From: Goodfellowiella coeruleoviolacea
GTDB lineage: Bacteria; Actinomycetota; Actinomycetes; Mycobacteriales; Pseudonocardiaceae
Reading direction: 5' to 3'
Assembly (NCBI RefSeq): GCF_024171785.1
Contig: NZ_JAMTCK010000015.1
Span: 182,766-246,765, forward strand
DNA length: 64,000 nt
In this document: positions 32,367 through 39,848 of the stretch, one piece after another
How the letters are laid out: each line of letters opens with the position of its first letter
How positions within the stretch are numbered: position 1 is the stretch's first letter
Position numbers and translations under genes: made by a program
The notes under the pieces: generated by a model
Seen by the model: the letters and a program-made list of their open reading frames with translations, nothing else
The model's database searches: none
Told to the model about the DNA's origin: nothing

Positions 32367-33607
32367 GGCACCACCATTCTCGCGCGGGTCGGACCGCCCG
32401 CCGGGCTGGTGACCTCGCACGTGCCGTCGAAGACGGCCAGGCGGCGGCGCAGCCCGGCGAGCCCACCGCCGGGGCGCACCTCGGCACCGCCCCGGCCGTT
32501 GTCCTCGACCACCACGACGAGCCCGGTGTCGTCCTGGGTGATGGAGATCCGCGCGTGGGTCGCCCTGGCATGCTTGACGGCGTTGGCGAGCAGTTCGGAA
32601 ACTCCGAAGTAGACGGCGGACTCGATCGGCGGGTCCAGGCGCACCTGGAGGTCGGCGCTGACCTCTGTTTCCAGCGGGCTGTCCAGCGCGAGCACGCGCA
32701 CGGCGTCGACGAGTCCTCGCTCGGTCAGCACCGGCGGGTTGATCCCCCGCACCAGTTCGCGAAGCTCGGTCAGGGAGGTCGCCGCGCCGACACGCGCATC
32801 CCGCAGCAGCGCCTTGGCCTGCTCGGGGTTGGTGTCCATCAGCTTCTCGGCGGTCGCCAGGGACAGCCCGAGCGCGACCAGCCGGGCCTGTGCGCCGTCG
32901 TGCAGGTCCCGCTCGATCCGGCGGATCTCGGCGGCCTGGGCCACGGTCAGGTCAGCGCGTTGCGTGGTCAGCTCGTCCACCCGGTCCGCCAGCGCCACGG
33001 CGGCGGACGCGCCCAGGAAGCGGGCGGCCACCGGCGCGACGGGCCGCCAGGCGTGCGGCGCACTGCGGATCGCCACGACCACGCCGAGCACCCCGACCAG
33101 GCGCGCGGCGAGGGTTGGCTGGCTGAACCCGAGGACCGCCGCCACGACCCCGGCCGGCGGAATGGCCGCGACCACACCCACGGTGACCGGGGCGAGCGCG
33201 ACGAACCGCAGATCACGCCAGGTAGCCGGATCGTGCCACCAGGTGCGCAGCCGCTGGTCCCGGTGGGCGTCCCGACTGGTGCGCTCGTAGGAGTACCCGT
33301 TCCACCAGTACCCGTTGGCCATCCGGACGATCGGCCCTGGTTCGCGGTAGCCGGCGGGGATGGTGTGGCCCGTCCACTTCGCGACGAGGGAACGGAACAT
33401 CCGGCACACCGGACGAGCCAGGGCGAGCGTGCCGATAATCGCCCACACGAAGGGCGCGATCCACGACCACGGGTTGCCGCCCCACCAGAGCCACAGCCCC
33501 ACGGCAGCGGCCCACACGGCCGGCACCAGCATGCTGACGAGCAGCACAACGCACGCTCGCCCGAATCCCACGCAGGCGCCCACCACCCACGACCTCAGCT
33601 GTCGCAT
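32351..33607 (-). CDS. Two-component sensor histidine kinase (HisKA_3 type)
   Basis: A 418-residue membrane kinase. Two N-terminal helices (residues about 10-75), a polar segment, then two more helices about 130-190 make the sensor part; no large extracellular domain is visible. The dimerisation motif is RRIERDLHDGAQARLVALGL, with the phospho-His in LHDG, and the ATPase domain has LLANAVKHARATHA, VEDNGRGG and GGGLAGLRRRLAVFDG. ATG at 33607 has GGAGG only three bases upstream. The stimulus is unknown, probably membrane-sensed. Confidence 0.9.
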   Translation of the reverse strand: MRQLRSWVVGACVGFGRACVVLLVSMLVPAVWAAAVGLWLWWGGNPWSWIAPFVWAIIGTLALARPVCRMFRSLVAKWTGHTIPAGYREPGPIVRMANGYWWNGYSYERTSRDAHRDQRLRTWWHDPATWRDLRFVALAPVTVGVVAAIPPAGVVAAVLGFSQPTLAARLVGVLGVVVAIRSAPHAWRPVAPVAARFLGASAAVALADRVDELTTQRADLTVAQAAEIRRIERDLHDGAQARLVALGLSLATAEKLMDTNPEQAKALLRDARVGAATSLTELRELVRGINPPVLTERGLVDAVRVLALDSPLETEVSADLQVRLDPPIESAVYFGVSELLANAVKHARATHARISITQDDTGLVVVVEDNGRGGAEVRPGGGLAGLRRRLAVFDGTCEVTSPAGGPTRARMVVPCASL

Positions 33608-33768
33608 GATCCTCCGATCCGGCCGGCACGGTTTGGTGTGTCCGCCGTCCACTGTGCACCGTGTCGAGCCTGGTCAGCGCCGGATCGGCGGTGAAGTGGG
33701 GCTAGCCCCACCATCCTGTGCGTCCAGACCGATACCGCACGCCGTGGGTGCTCCCTAGCGTCGAGATC

Positions 33769-34335
33769 ATGGAAACCAGTACGCGGAAGACGGTCGAGGT
33801 TGGCGGGGGTGCCGAGGGGGCCGGGGTTGCCGGCGGTGCCGGCGGTGCCGGGGTTGCCGAGGTCGGCGGGGGTGCCGAGGCTGGCGGGCTTGGCGGGGGT
33901 GCCGGGGGTGCCGGGGCCGGTCACGTCGATCACCCGCACGTTCAACAGGCCTTCGGCAGGGTGCGGAAGTTCGTCACCGCATACGGTGTGGTCGGTGTCG
34001 CGGTGTTCGTCGTGGTCGTCGCGCTCGCGGTGGCGGGCCACGAGGTGACATCGTTCATGTGGGGCCGCGCCGGCGGAATGCTCGGGAGTGCGGCGGCGGC
34101 CTACTGGTTCACCGTGCTCGCCGCCCGGGGAGCGCGGTGGGCGTACGTGCGCGTGCGGATCATCTCGGTTGTCGTGCCGATCGCGATCATCGCCATCAGC
34201 GGCATTCCCGGTGCCCTGCCGCCGTGGTTCGTGGCGGTGCAGATCGCGGGCGCGCTCGCCCTCGTGCCAGCCGCGGTCATCGTCAACCGGTCCGAGATGC
34301 GCGCCGCATTTCCGATCGGCGGCGTGCGAAAGTGA
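33769..34335 (+). CDS. Membrane protein with Gly/Ala/Val-repeat N-terminus
   Basis: A 188-residue protein of no recognised family. Residues about 8-50 are a Gly-rich repeat tract (GAGGAGVA, EVGGGAEAGG and similar). A HVDHPHVQQAFGRVRKFV segment precedes four hydrophobic helices at about 70-90, 95-120, 125-145 and 150-172. ATG at 33769 gives METSTRKTV. It is divergent from the histidine kinase gene, 161 bases away, so the two may share control. A small membrane sensor partner is possible but unproven. Confidence 0.65.
   Translation: METSTRKTVEVGGGAEGAGVAGGAGGAGVAEVGGGAEAGGLGGGAGGAGAGHVDHPHVQQAFGRVRKFVTAYGVVGVAVFVVVVALAVAGHEVTSFMWGRAGGMLGSAAAAYWFTVLAARGARWAYVRVRIISVVVPIAIIAISGIPGALPPWFVAVQIAGALALVPAAVIVNRSEMRAAFPIGGVRK
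33800..33920 (+). repeat. GC-rich coding minisatellite
   Basis: Imperfect tandem units related to GGCGGGGGTGCCGAGG and GGTGCCGGGGTTGCC fill about 120 bases and encode the Gly-rich N-terminus. The antisense strand is also open and would encode GTPANLG-type repeats, an expected by-product. Confidence 0.7.
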
Positions 34336-34360
34336 GCGGTGGCGACGCGGACACCGGTTC

Positions 34361-35833
34361 GTGGGTGGTCGGCTTGGGAAAAATGATTGAGTAGTGTGGT
34401 CCGGTTGGCTGCTGTTCCGGCCGCATCCCAGACTGGCCAGCATCGGCCGCCGGTTGACTGCCCGCTTGCCCTTCTGCTGTCATTTTGCAGAGATTTACTT
34501 AGAAGGGTGGTGGGGAATCGTCGGCGGCTACCGGTTGACTGCCGATAATGCGTTCGGGTTCCCGGGAATACTGGCGGCCACTCGGACTGGTCCAGATCAC
34601 CGTGCCGTCGTCGCGGCGCTTGGACTGCCACCGGCCACTGTGCTTGACCCGATGATGGTGCCGACACAACGTGGTCAGGTTGTGTGCTGAGGTGTCGCCG
34701 TGCGGAAACGGCACGTGGTGGTCGAGGTCTGACTTGTTGGCCGGGCGGAGGCAGCCGGGGAACCGGCAGGTCTTGTCCCGGGCCCGCACGAAGTCGGCCA
34801 ACGCGGCGGGTGGCCGGTAGGTCCGGCGGCCGTAGTCGAGCAGGGTGTCCTTGACCGGGTCGGTGAGCAGTCGCCGCCAGGTGCCCTCGGCGGCGATCTC
34901 GCGTGCCACGCTGGCGGGGATCGGCCCGTATCCGGCCAGCTCACCGGGCTGGTTGTCCACGCCGAGCAGGGTGCTGGCCGCCACGGTCACCTGGATCTGC
35001 GCCTGGTAGCCGGCCTCGCCCAGGCACAGGTCCACGAACGCGTCCGCCCGCCGCTGGTCGGCGGTGCGCTGGTCGTCGGGCGTGCGGGCCTGGCAGGCGG
35101 CGGTGCTGATCCGGTCGTAGACGGCCAACGCCAGGTGGGCGGGCAGGTAGGCGGACAGTTCGGCCATGCCGTTGTCGCCGGTCTGCAACCGCACCGCCCG
35201 GTCCTGGGCACAGTGGCGGTGCCGCCGCTCCGCGCCCTCGGGGTCCACCCGCTGAACGGCCTCGCGGGTGCGGCGGCGCAGGGTGGCGCTGTTCTGCTCG
35301 GCCGCCCTGGCCAGGATCTCGGCCTCCACCTGCCGAGCCTGTTCAGGATCGAGGGGCAGGGTGAGTTCGGAGATCACCTTGGCCTTGTAGGTGTCGATGG
35401 TCCCGGCCTGCAACGCCGCCAGGGTCGCCGGCAACCGCGTGACCAGATCCGTCGCCAACGACAACTGTGCGTTGGCGTGGTGTTGGGTCCACCGCGCGGC
35501 CACGGCGAGTTCGGCGGCGGCGAATTCCGGCTGTTCGTGGGTGTGTTTGTATTCGGCGAGGGCCTGTATGCGTAGGCCCTCGATGATGTTGATCATTTTG
35601 GTGTACTCGACGATGGTGTCGAGCAGCCCCCCGGTTTCCCCCTGCATATGTCCAGGTTAGGCAGCCCACCCACCCTTTTCATCACTCGAACGGGTGTTCT
35701 ATCCCTGCGACTTGACGGCAGAAGGGCAACCCGGGATCGACCGGACCTGCATATGCGGAAGTCTTGGCTGCAGTCGGAACAGCAGTCAACGGGACCACAC
35801 TTATCAATCATTTCCCCAACGCAACCCACCCAT
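34361..35833. mobile_element. DUF222-HNH element bounded by ~120-130 bp inverted repeats (REP13E12-like)
   Basis: The left arm (34361-34494) and right arm (35701-35833) are imperfect inverted repeats. Over the best 61 aligned positions (from TTGGGAAAAATGATTGA on the left, TTGGGGAAATGATTGA on the complement of the right) about 51 agree. A second conserved block, GCCCTTCTGCTGTC/GCCCTTCTGCCGTC, lies at the inner ends. The element is about 1.47 kb, holds one HNH gene, and its size and content resemble mycobacterial REP13E12 repeats. Target-site duplications are not evident. Confidence 0.6.
34499..35647 (-). CDS. DUF222 domain HNH endonuclease (13E12 family)
   Basis: A 382-residue 13E12/REP13E12-type protein. 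Residues 1-220 are the DUF222 region (AELAVAARWTQHHANAQL; LQAGTIDTYKAKVISEL), and the C-terminal HNH nuclease domain (about 290-350) has CRFPGCLRPANKSDLDHHVP and LCRHHHRVKHSGRW with two Cys-x-x-Cys/His zinc features. These proteins are associated with repeated and mobile loci in actinobacteria. The stop lies 5 bases inside the left inverted-repeat arm boundary and the start 54 bases from the right arm. ATG at 35647. Confidence 0.88.
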   Translation of the reverse strand: MQGETGGLLDTIVEYTKMINIIEGLRIQALAEYKHTHEQPEFAAAELAVAARWTQHHANAQLSLATDLVTRLPATLAALQAGTIDTYKAKVISELTLPLDPEQARQVEAEILARAAEQNSATLRRRTREAVQRVDPEGAERRHRHCAQDRAVRLQTGDNGMAELSAYLPAHLALAVYDRISTAACQARTPDDQRTADQRRADAFVDLCLGEAGYQAQIQVTVAASTLLGVDNQPGELAGYGPIPASVAREIAAEGTWRRLLTDPVKDTLLDYGRRTYRPPAALADFVRARDKTCRFPGCLRPANKSDLDHHVPFPHGDTSAHNLTTLCRHHHRVKHSGRWQSKRRDDGTVIWTSPSGRQYSREPERIIGSQPVAADDSPPPF

Positions 35834-35926
35834 CCGCCGGCGGCCGACAACGGCATCGAAACCGAGTGGGCGGCGCACTCTGCACCGAGAGTAGATAACA
35901 CATTTGCCGGTGGTGCACACCCGCCA

Positions 35927-36017
35927 CCTTTCGGGCGAAATCCATGTCTACCGGTCAAACTCGCCCCTTTTCGGGCCTACCGTTTGCGTGATCCAGAGGT
36001 CAGTACCCGAAAGGGGG
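35927..36017 (+). promoter_or_regulatory. Triple CCTTTCGGG-type operator before the XRE gene
   Basis: Boxes CCTTTCGGG (35927-35935), CCCCTTTTCGGG (35964-35975) and, inverted, CCCGAAAGGGGG (36006-36017). The third overlaps the ribosome binding site of the XRE gene. The arrangement suggests autoregulation. Confidence 0.45.
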
Positions 36018-36026
36018 AGACACGTC

Positions 36027-36917
36027 ATGGGCGAAGTGCCGGCAACGGTCCAGGGCCGAGACCTCGCGCTCGAACTCCGCGCACGGCGGGAAGCCGCCAA
36101 GTTGTGCCGCAGGCAGGTGATGCAGAAGCTCGGCTGGGACATGAGCAAGGTGTCCCGCTTCGAGTCGGGCAAGATCCGGTTCCGCGAGACGGACGTGATC
36201 GCCTGGCTGGCCGTGTGCGGTGTGACGGGTGAGGAGCGGGAGCGGCTACTCGCGATGGTGCCCGGGGCGAACCAGCCCGACATGCTGAACCGGTACCGGG
36301 GCGAACTGCGGGAGAACCTCAAGGTGTTGATCCGGCACGAGTGGGAGGCCGACACCATCTACACCTACGAACCCCTGCTCGTTCCCGGACTGCTCCAGAT
36401 TCCGGAGTACACCCGGGAGTTGGGACTTGCCCGGGGGCACAGCCAGGGGGATGGGCTGGAGCAGATGGTGCAGCTCAAGCAGGAGCGGCAGCGCATCCTG
36501 TCCGGCGCGTACCCGACGCGCACGTTCTTCTACGTCTCTGAAGTAGCGCTGCGGCGGCAGACCAGAAACCCCGTGACCATGCGAAACCAGCTGCTGCACC
36601 TGTTGTTCATGAGCCCCCGGCCGAGCCTGACCCTCCGGGTGGTGCCTCAGCAGGCTGGCCTGGCCGCGCCCAATGAACCCCTCGTGCTGATGGACTTTCC
36701 GGAAAGGAGTCCGGTGGCGTATCAGGAGTGCACGGTCGCCAGCCTGTTCCTGGAGCAGAAGGTCGACATCGACCGCTTCCGGGATGAGTTCAAGTGGCTC
36801 GCCGAACTGGCCCTGAGTGAGGCAGAATCGCGGGAGTTCCTGGCGAAGCTGGCCGGGCCGAGCGCATCCGGGAGGGCACCTGATGACCTGCCGATCTTCG
36901 AGGTGGAGGAAGAGTAG
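36027..36917 (+). CDS. XRE-family regulator with DUF5753 domain
   Basis: A 296-residue protein with an N-terminal helix-turn-helix (LALELRARREAAKLCRRQVM, then MSKVSRFESGKIRFRETDVI) and a C-terminal DUF5753 domain (YEPLLVPGLLQIPEYTRELG; LRVVPQQAGLAAPNEPLVL). Such proteins occur in dozens of copies in actinomycetes, usually next to DUF397 genes, and influence development or antibiotic production (WhiJ-type systems). ATG at 36027 has AAGGGGGAG upstream. It overlaps the DUF397 gene by 35 bases. Confidence 0.9.
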   Translation: MGEVPATVQGRDLALELRARREAAKLCRRQVMQKLGWDMSKVSRFESGKIRFRETDVIAWLAVCGVTGEERERLLAMVPGANQPDMLNRYRGELRENLKVLIRHEWEADTIYTYEPLLVPGLLQIPEYTRELGLARGHSQGDGLEQMVQLKQERQRILSGAYPTRTFFYVSEVALRRQTRNPVTMRNQLLHLLFMSPRPSLTLRVVPQQAGLAAPNEPLVLMDFPERSPVAYQECTVASLFLEQKVDIDRFRDEFKWLAELALSEAESREFLAKLAGPSASGRAPDDLPIFEVEEE

Positions 36918-37074
36918 CTACAGCGAGAAGGAGAACTGCGTCGAGGTGGCCTTCGGGCCGGCCGCTGTCGCGGTTCGGGACTCCAAGAACGTAGATGGGC
37001 CGGTGCTCGGCTTCAGCGCGGCGAACTGGCGGGCGTTCCTCGCCGCCGCTGTGGCCGAGCAGCCGACCCACTGA
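36883..37074 (+). CDS. DUF397 family small protein
   Basis: A 63-residue DUF397 protein with the hallmark WRKSSYSEKENCVEVAF and VAVRDSK segments and a C-terminal W-R-AF-LAAV. It starts at ATG 36883, within the 3' end of the XRE gene, after GGAGGG. The pair is the common WhiJ-type regulator/DUF397 cassette, thought to act together in a toxin-antitoxin-like or signalling manner. Confidence 0.9.
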   Translation: MTCRSSRWRKSSYSEKENCVEVAFGPAAVAVRDSKNVDGPVLGFSAANWRAFLAAAVAEQPTH

Positions 37075-37092
37075 CTACCGACTGACCGCCGC

Positions 37093-37905
37093 TCAGCGCC
37101 AGGCGGGCACGGCTGTGGCCACGTACGACTCGAAGGTGCGTGGCTCACGGCCGAGCACGCGTTCGACGTCGTCGGTGACGGTGGTGATGTGGCCCTGGCG
37201 CACCACGTCGAACAGGCCGGCGAGGTAGGTGGCGAGTTCGGGTGGTGCGCCCTGGTCGGTCATGGCGGCCACGTACTGCTCGCCCGACACGTCGGTGAAT
37301 CGGATGCGCCGGCCGCTCGCGGTGGCGATGATCTCGGTGGCCTCGGCGAAGCTGAGCGCGCGGGGGCCGGACAGCTCGTAGGTCTGGCCGGCGTGGCCGT
37401 CCTGGGTGAGTGCGGCGACGGCGACGTCGGCGATGTCGTCCGCGTCGATGAACGGTTCGGGCGTGCTGCCCACCGGTAGCGCGAGTTCCCCGGCGAGCAG
37501 GGGATCGCGCAGGAAGTACTCGTCGAAGTTCTGGTTGAACCAGTTGGGCTGGAGCACTGTCCAGTCCACATCGGACGCTCGGAGCGCCTGTTCGGCAACG
37601 TACATGGTGTTCGGCGGGTAGTGGACGATGCCCCGGGCGGACAGCAGGACGATGCGGCGCACGCCCGCGGCCACGGCCTGGCCGATGAAGTCGGCGAAGG
37701 GGGCGGGCTCGTCCGGCACGACCAGGTACAGGCCGGTCGCCCCGGTCAGGCAGGGTGCCCAGGTGGACTCGTCGGTCCAGTCGAAGCGCAGGTCGCTGGA
37801 CCGGGACGCGGCGCGGACCGGGGTGCCGGTGGCGCGCAGCCGGGACACCACCCGGCGTCCGGTCTTGCCGGTCGCGGCCAGTACCAGGATCTGTTGGTCG
37901 GTCAT
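37093..37905 (-). CDS. NmrA-like NAD(P)-binding protein
   Basis: A 270-residue atypical short-chain dehydrogenase. The Rossmann motif ILVLAATGKTGRRVVSRL is at the N-terminus, followed by VRRIVLLSARG, DVDWTVLQPNWF and the C-terminal lobe EPFIDADDIADVAVAAL. Relatives include NmrA regulators and quinone or isoflavone reductases. ATG at 37905; the upstream extension is not conserved. It is convergent with the DUF397 gene, 18 bases away. Substrate unknown. Confidence 0.85.
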   Translation of the reverse strand: MTDQQILVLAATGKTGRRVVSRLRATGTPVRAASRSSDLRFDWTDESTWAPCLTGATGLYLVVPDEPAPFADFIGQAVAAGVRRIVLLSARGIVHYPPNTMYVAEQALRASDVDWTVLQPNWFNQNFDEYFLRDPLLAGELALPVGSTPEPFIDADDIADVAVAALTQDGHAGQTYELSGPRALSFAEATEIIATASGRRIRFTDVSGEQYVAAMTDQGAPPELATYLAGLFDVVRQGHITTVTDDVERVLGREPRTFESYVATAVPAWR

Positions 37906-38260
37906 GGTTTCAGTGAAGCCGAGCGTGCCCGGGCGGTCCATGCGTCACGTGCTCAACCGCATGCGCGATCGTCTACGTGCCGGGGTCGAGCCGGTCCGCG
38001 CCGACCGTGATCGTTGATCACCCGACCCATGCTGCCTCGGCGGAGTGATCACCAACCGAACGTGATCGATTTGTCTACTGTGGACTGGATGATCCGTCGA
38101 CGTGACACGTTCTGGCGATAACCAACGGGTAAGTCGGCCTGACCGTGTGCGACCGACGGAAACTCGGCGAGAAGGACACGAGCGTGGCGTCCCGGCTCAA
38201 CTGGACATGACCGAGCCGGGGCGTCAGGCGTCCGAACCACTCGACGGGGAAAGGCCAGTC
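37906..38260. promoter_or_regulatory. Divergent region with repeated GTGATC sites
   Basis: 355 bases between the NmrA-like gene and the secreted protein. GTGATCGTTGATCAC (38007-38021) is a perfect inverted repeat; GTGATCAC (38045-38052) and CGTGATCG (38060-38067) follow. A block at 38103-38168 is duplicated before the next paralog. Together these suggest one operator cluster and a conserved promoter. Confidence 0.5.
38103..38168 (+). promoter_or_regulatory. Conserved promoter block of secreted six-cysteine paralog 1
   Basis: This block matches 39101-39163: both contain CACGTTC, then GCGATAACCA, then GGTA, and end CGGAAACTCGG. The distance to the start codon differs (about 95 versus 5 bases), so the shared segment is most likely promoter or operator, not coding. 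Confidence 0.55.
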
Positions 38261-39034
38261 ATGGGACAGCGGATCAGTTCATCTCGGGTTTGGCGGGTAG
38301 CCGGCGTGGCGCTGGCGGCGATGGCGCTCAGCACCACGCAGGCACTGGCGCAGCCAGCCGACCCGGACGCTGGAAAGATCGACCAGACCAGTCAGGTCCT
38401 CCGGCCGTGCATTGACACGGCGCTGCGCATTGACGCGCCCAACTGGGTGTGCACGCCCAGTGGGCTGACCATTCAGAACACGAGTGGAGTCGGGTTCGTC
38501 CCGATCGCGCCGACGGTCGCGCCGAGCACTGAGCGAACACCCGGGATCACCCAGGACGACCACGACAACTGGTGTGAGACGGGCAGTGCCTGCCACCGGA
38601 TCGTCAGCAACTACACGCAGGAGACCAAGGGCAACGTCGCCTACGGCAACCAGGACGGCCTGATCGGCACCTACGATGTCATCCTGCGCACCGACCTGGT
38701 CGGCCGGCAGGCGCAGTGGCGGCAGAGCCTGATCCTGGACACCGGCCCGGCCATCCAGTTCAACGAGGTGTGGGTGAACTGCTGGGAGGAGACCACGATG
38801 ACTCCCGGCATCAACTGCGGCAACCACTACGCGGGCGCGCCCGTGGTGAACGGGGTGTCCCCGTACTTCAACAGCCAGCTGCTGTTCGGGAACCGGTTGA
38901 ACAACTCGGACGAGTACTACGGCGCGGTCACCGCGCGGTTCACGCCGAGCGGCTACTCGCAGTACGTCATGGGCATGGTGGAGACGCCGCGCTTCAACTG
39001 CTACGGCAGCACGGACAACTGCTACTTCCCGTGA
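38261..39034 (+). CDS. Secreted protein of a six-cysteine pair, copy 1
   Basis: A 257-residue exported protein of unrecognised family. Signal peptide VWRVAGVALAAMALSTTQA ends near residue 31. An N-terminal extension with CIDTALRIDAPNWVC is absent from copy 2. The shared domain begins DDHDNWCETGSACHR and includes TYDVILRTDLVGRQAQWRQS, AIQFNEVWVNCWEE, INCGNHYAGAP and a final FNCYGSTDNCYFP. Six cysteines are common to both copies, suggesting three disulfides. ATG at 38261 has GGGGAAAGG upstream. Confidence 0.75.
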   Translation: MGQRISSSRVWRVAGVALAAMALSTTQALAQPADPDAGKIDQTSQVLRPCIDTALRIDAPNWVCTPSGLTIQNTSGVGFVPIAPTVAPSTERTPGITQDDHDNWCETGSACHRIVSNYTQETKGNVAYGNQDGLIGTYDVILRTDLVGRQAQWRQSLILDTGPAIQFNEVWVNCWEETTMTPGINCGNHYAGAPVVNGVSPYFNSQLLFGNRLNNSDEYYGAVTARFTPSGYSQYVMGMVETPRFNCYGSTDNCYFP

Positions 39035-39100
39035 TGAACCCGGTGTCCTGAGACAGGAGTGTGGTGGAGTTCCCGTGGCTTTCCGGACTCCACCACGTCT

Positions 39101-39163
39101 CACACGTTCCAGCGATAACCACTCGGTAGTCCGATCTTCCCGTGGGCGGGGAACGGAAACTCG
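39101..39163 (+). promoter_or_regulatory. Conserved promoter block of secreted six-cysteine paralog 2
   Basis: Second copy of the block described at 38103-38168. It ends just before the start codon and includes the likely ribosome site GGGGAACGG. Confidence 0.55.
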
Positions 39164-39167
39164 GTTC

Positions 39168-39848
39168 ATGGGAAAGCGGAATCACGGCGGTGTGCGGCGC
39201 GCCGGGGTGGCGCGGATGCGGCGAGCGGTGTGCGTGGCGCTGACGGCGCTGACGGCGCTGGCGGCGGTGCTGTTGGGTGGCGCCCCGCCCGCCGTGGCGG
39301 ACGGGCTGCGCCAGGGGGACGACTACGACGTCTGGTGCGAGAACGTCGAGGTCTGTCACCGCAGGATCAACGGCTACATCGCGGAGAGCAAGGGCAACGC
39401 CACCTACTTCAGTTTCGAGCAGGGCTTCATCGGTGACTTCGACATCATCCTGCGGATCAACCTCAACGGCCGGCAGCCGCGCTGGCAGGTGACGGTGATC
39501 CTGGACCGGGGGCCGGCCCTGCAGTTCAACGAGATCTGGGTCAACTGCGGGCAGGCCGTTGACTTCCTGCCGGACGCCACGTGCGGACCCAACTTCATGG
39601 GTGCGCCACGGCTCGACCGGGTCGGCGCGCGCTGGACCAGCCAGCTCGTGTTCGGGGAACGGCTGCCCATGGAGGGCGAGTACTACGGCGTCGTCGCCGG
39701 AACCGTCTTCCCGGCAGGACAGCCGATGGCCATGATCCCGCGCCTGGAGTCGATGCACTTCACCTGTCCGGCCAGCCCGGCCGGCTGCGCGTTCCCCCTG
39801 CCGCGGTCCTACCAGGACACGGGCAGTCTGGCGAACCCCCGGAACTGA
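39168..39848 (+). CDS. Secreted protein of a six-cysteine pair, copy 2
   Basis: A 226-residue exported paralog of the preceding gene. Signal peptide RRAVCVALTALTALAAVLLG, cleaved near AVADG. The mature domain begins DDYDVWCENVEVCHRRINGY, continues GDFDIILRINLNGRQPRWQV and ALQFNEIWVNCGQ, and ends FTCPASPAGCAFP plus a short tail. Cysteine positions match copy 1. The last 40 bases overlap the 3' end of the convergent cytochrome P450 gene. No named family is recognised. ATG at 39168. Confidence 0.75.
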   Translation: MGKRNHGGVRRAGVARMRRAVCVALTALTALAAVLLGGAPPAVADGLRQGDDYDVWCENVEVCHRRINGYIAESKGNATYFSFEQGFIGDFDIILRINLNGRQPRWQVTVILDRGPALQFNEIWVNCGQAVDFLPDATCGPNFMGAPRLDRVGARWTSQLVFGERLPMEGEYYGVVAGTVFPAGQPMAMIPRLESMHFTCPASPAGCAFPLPRSYQDTGSLANPRN

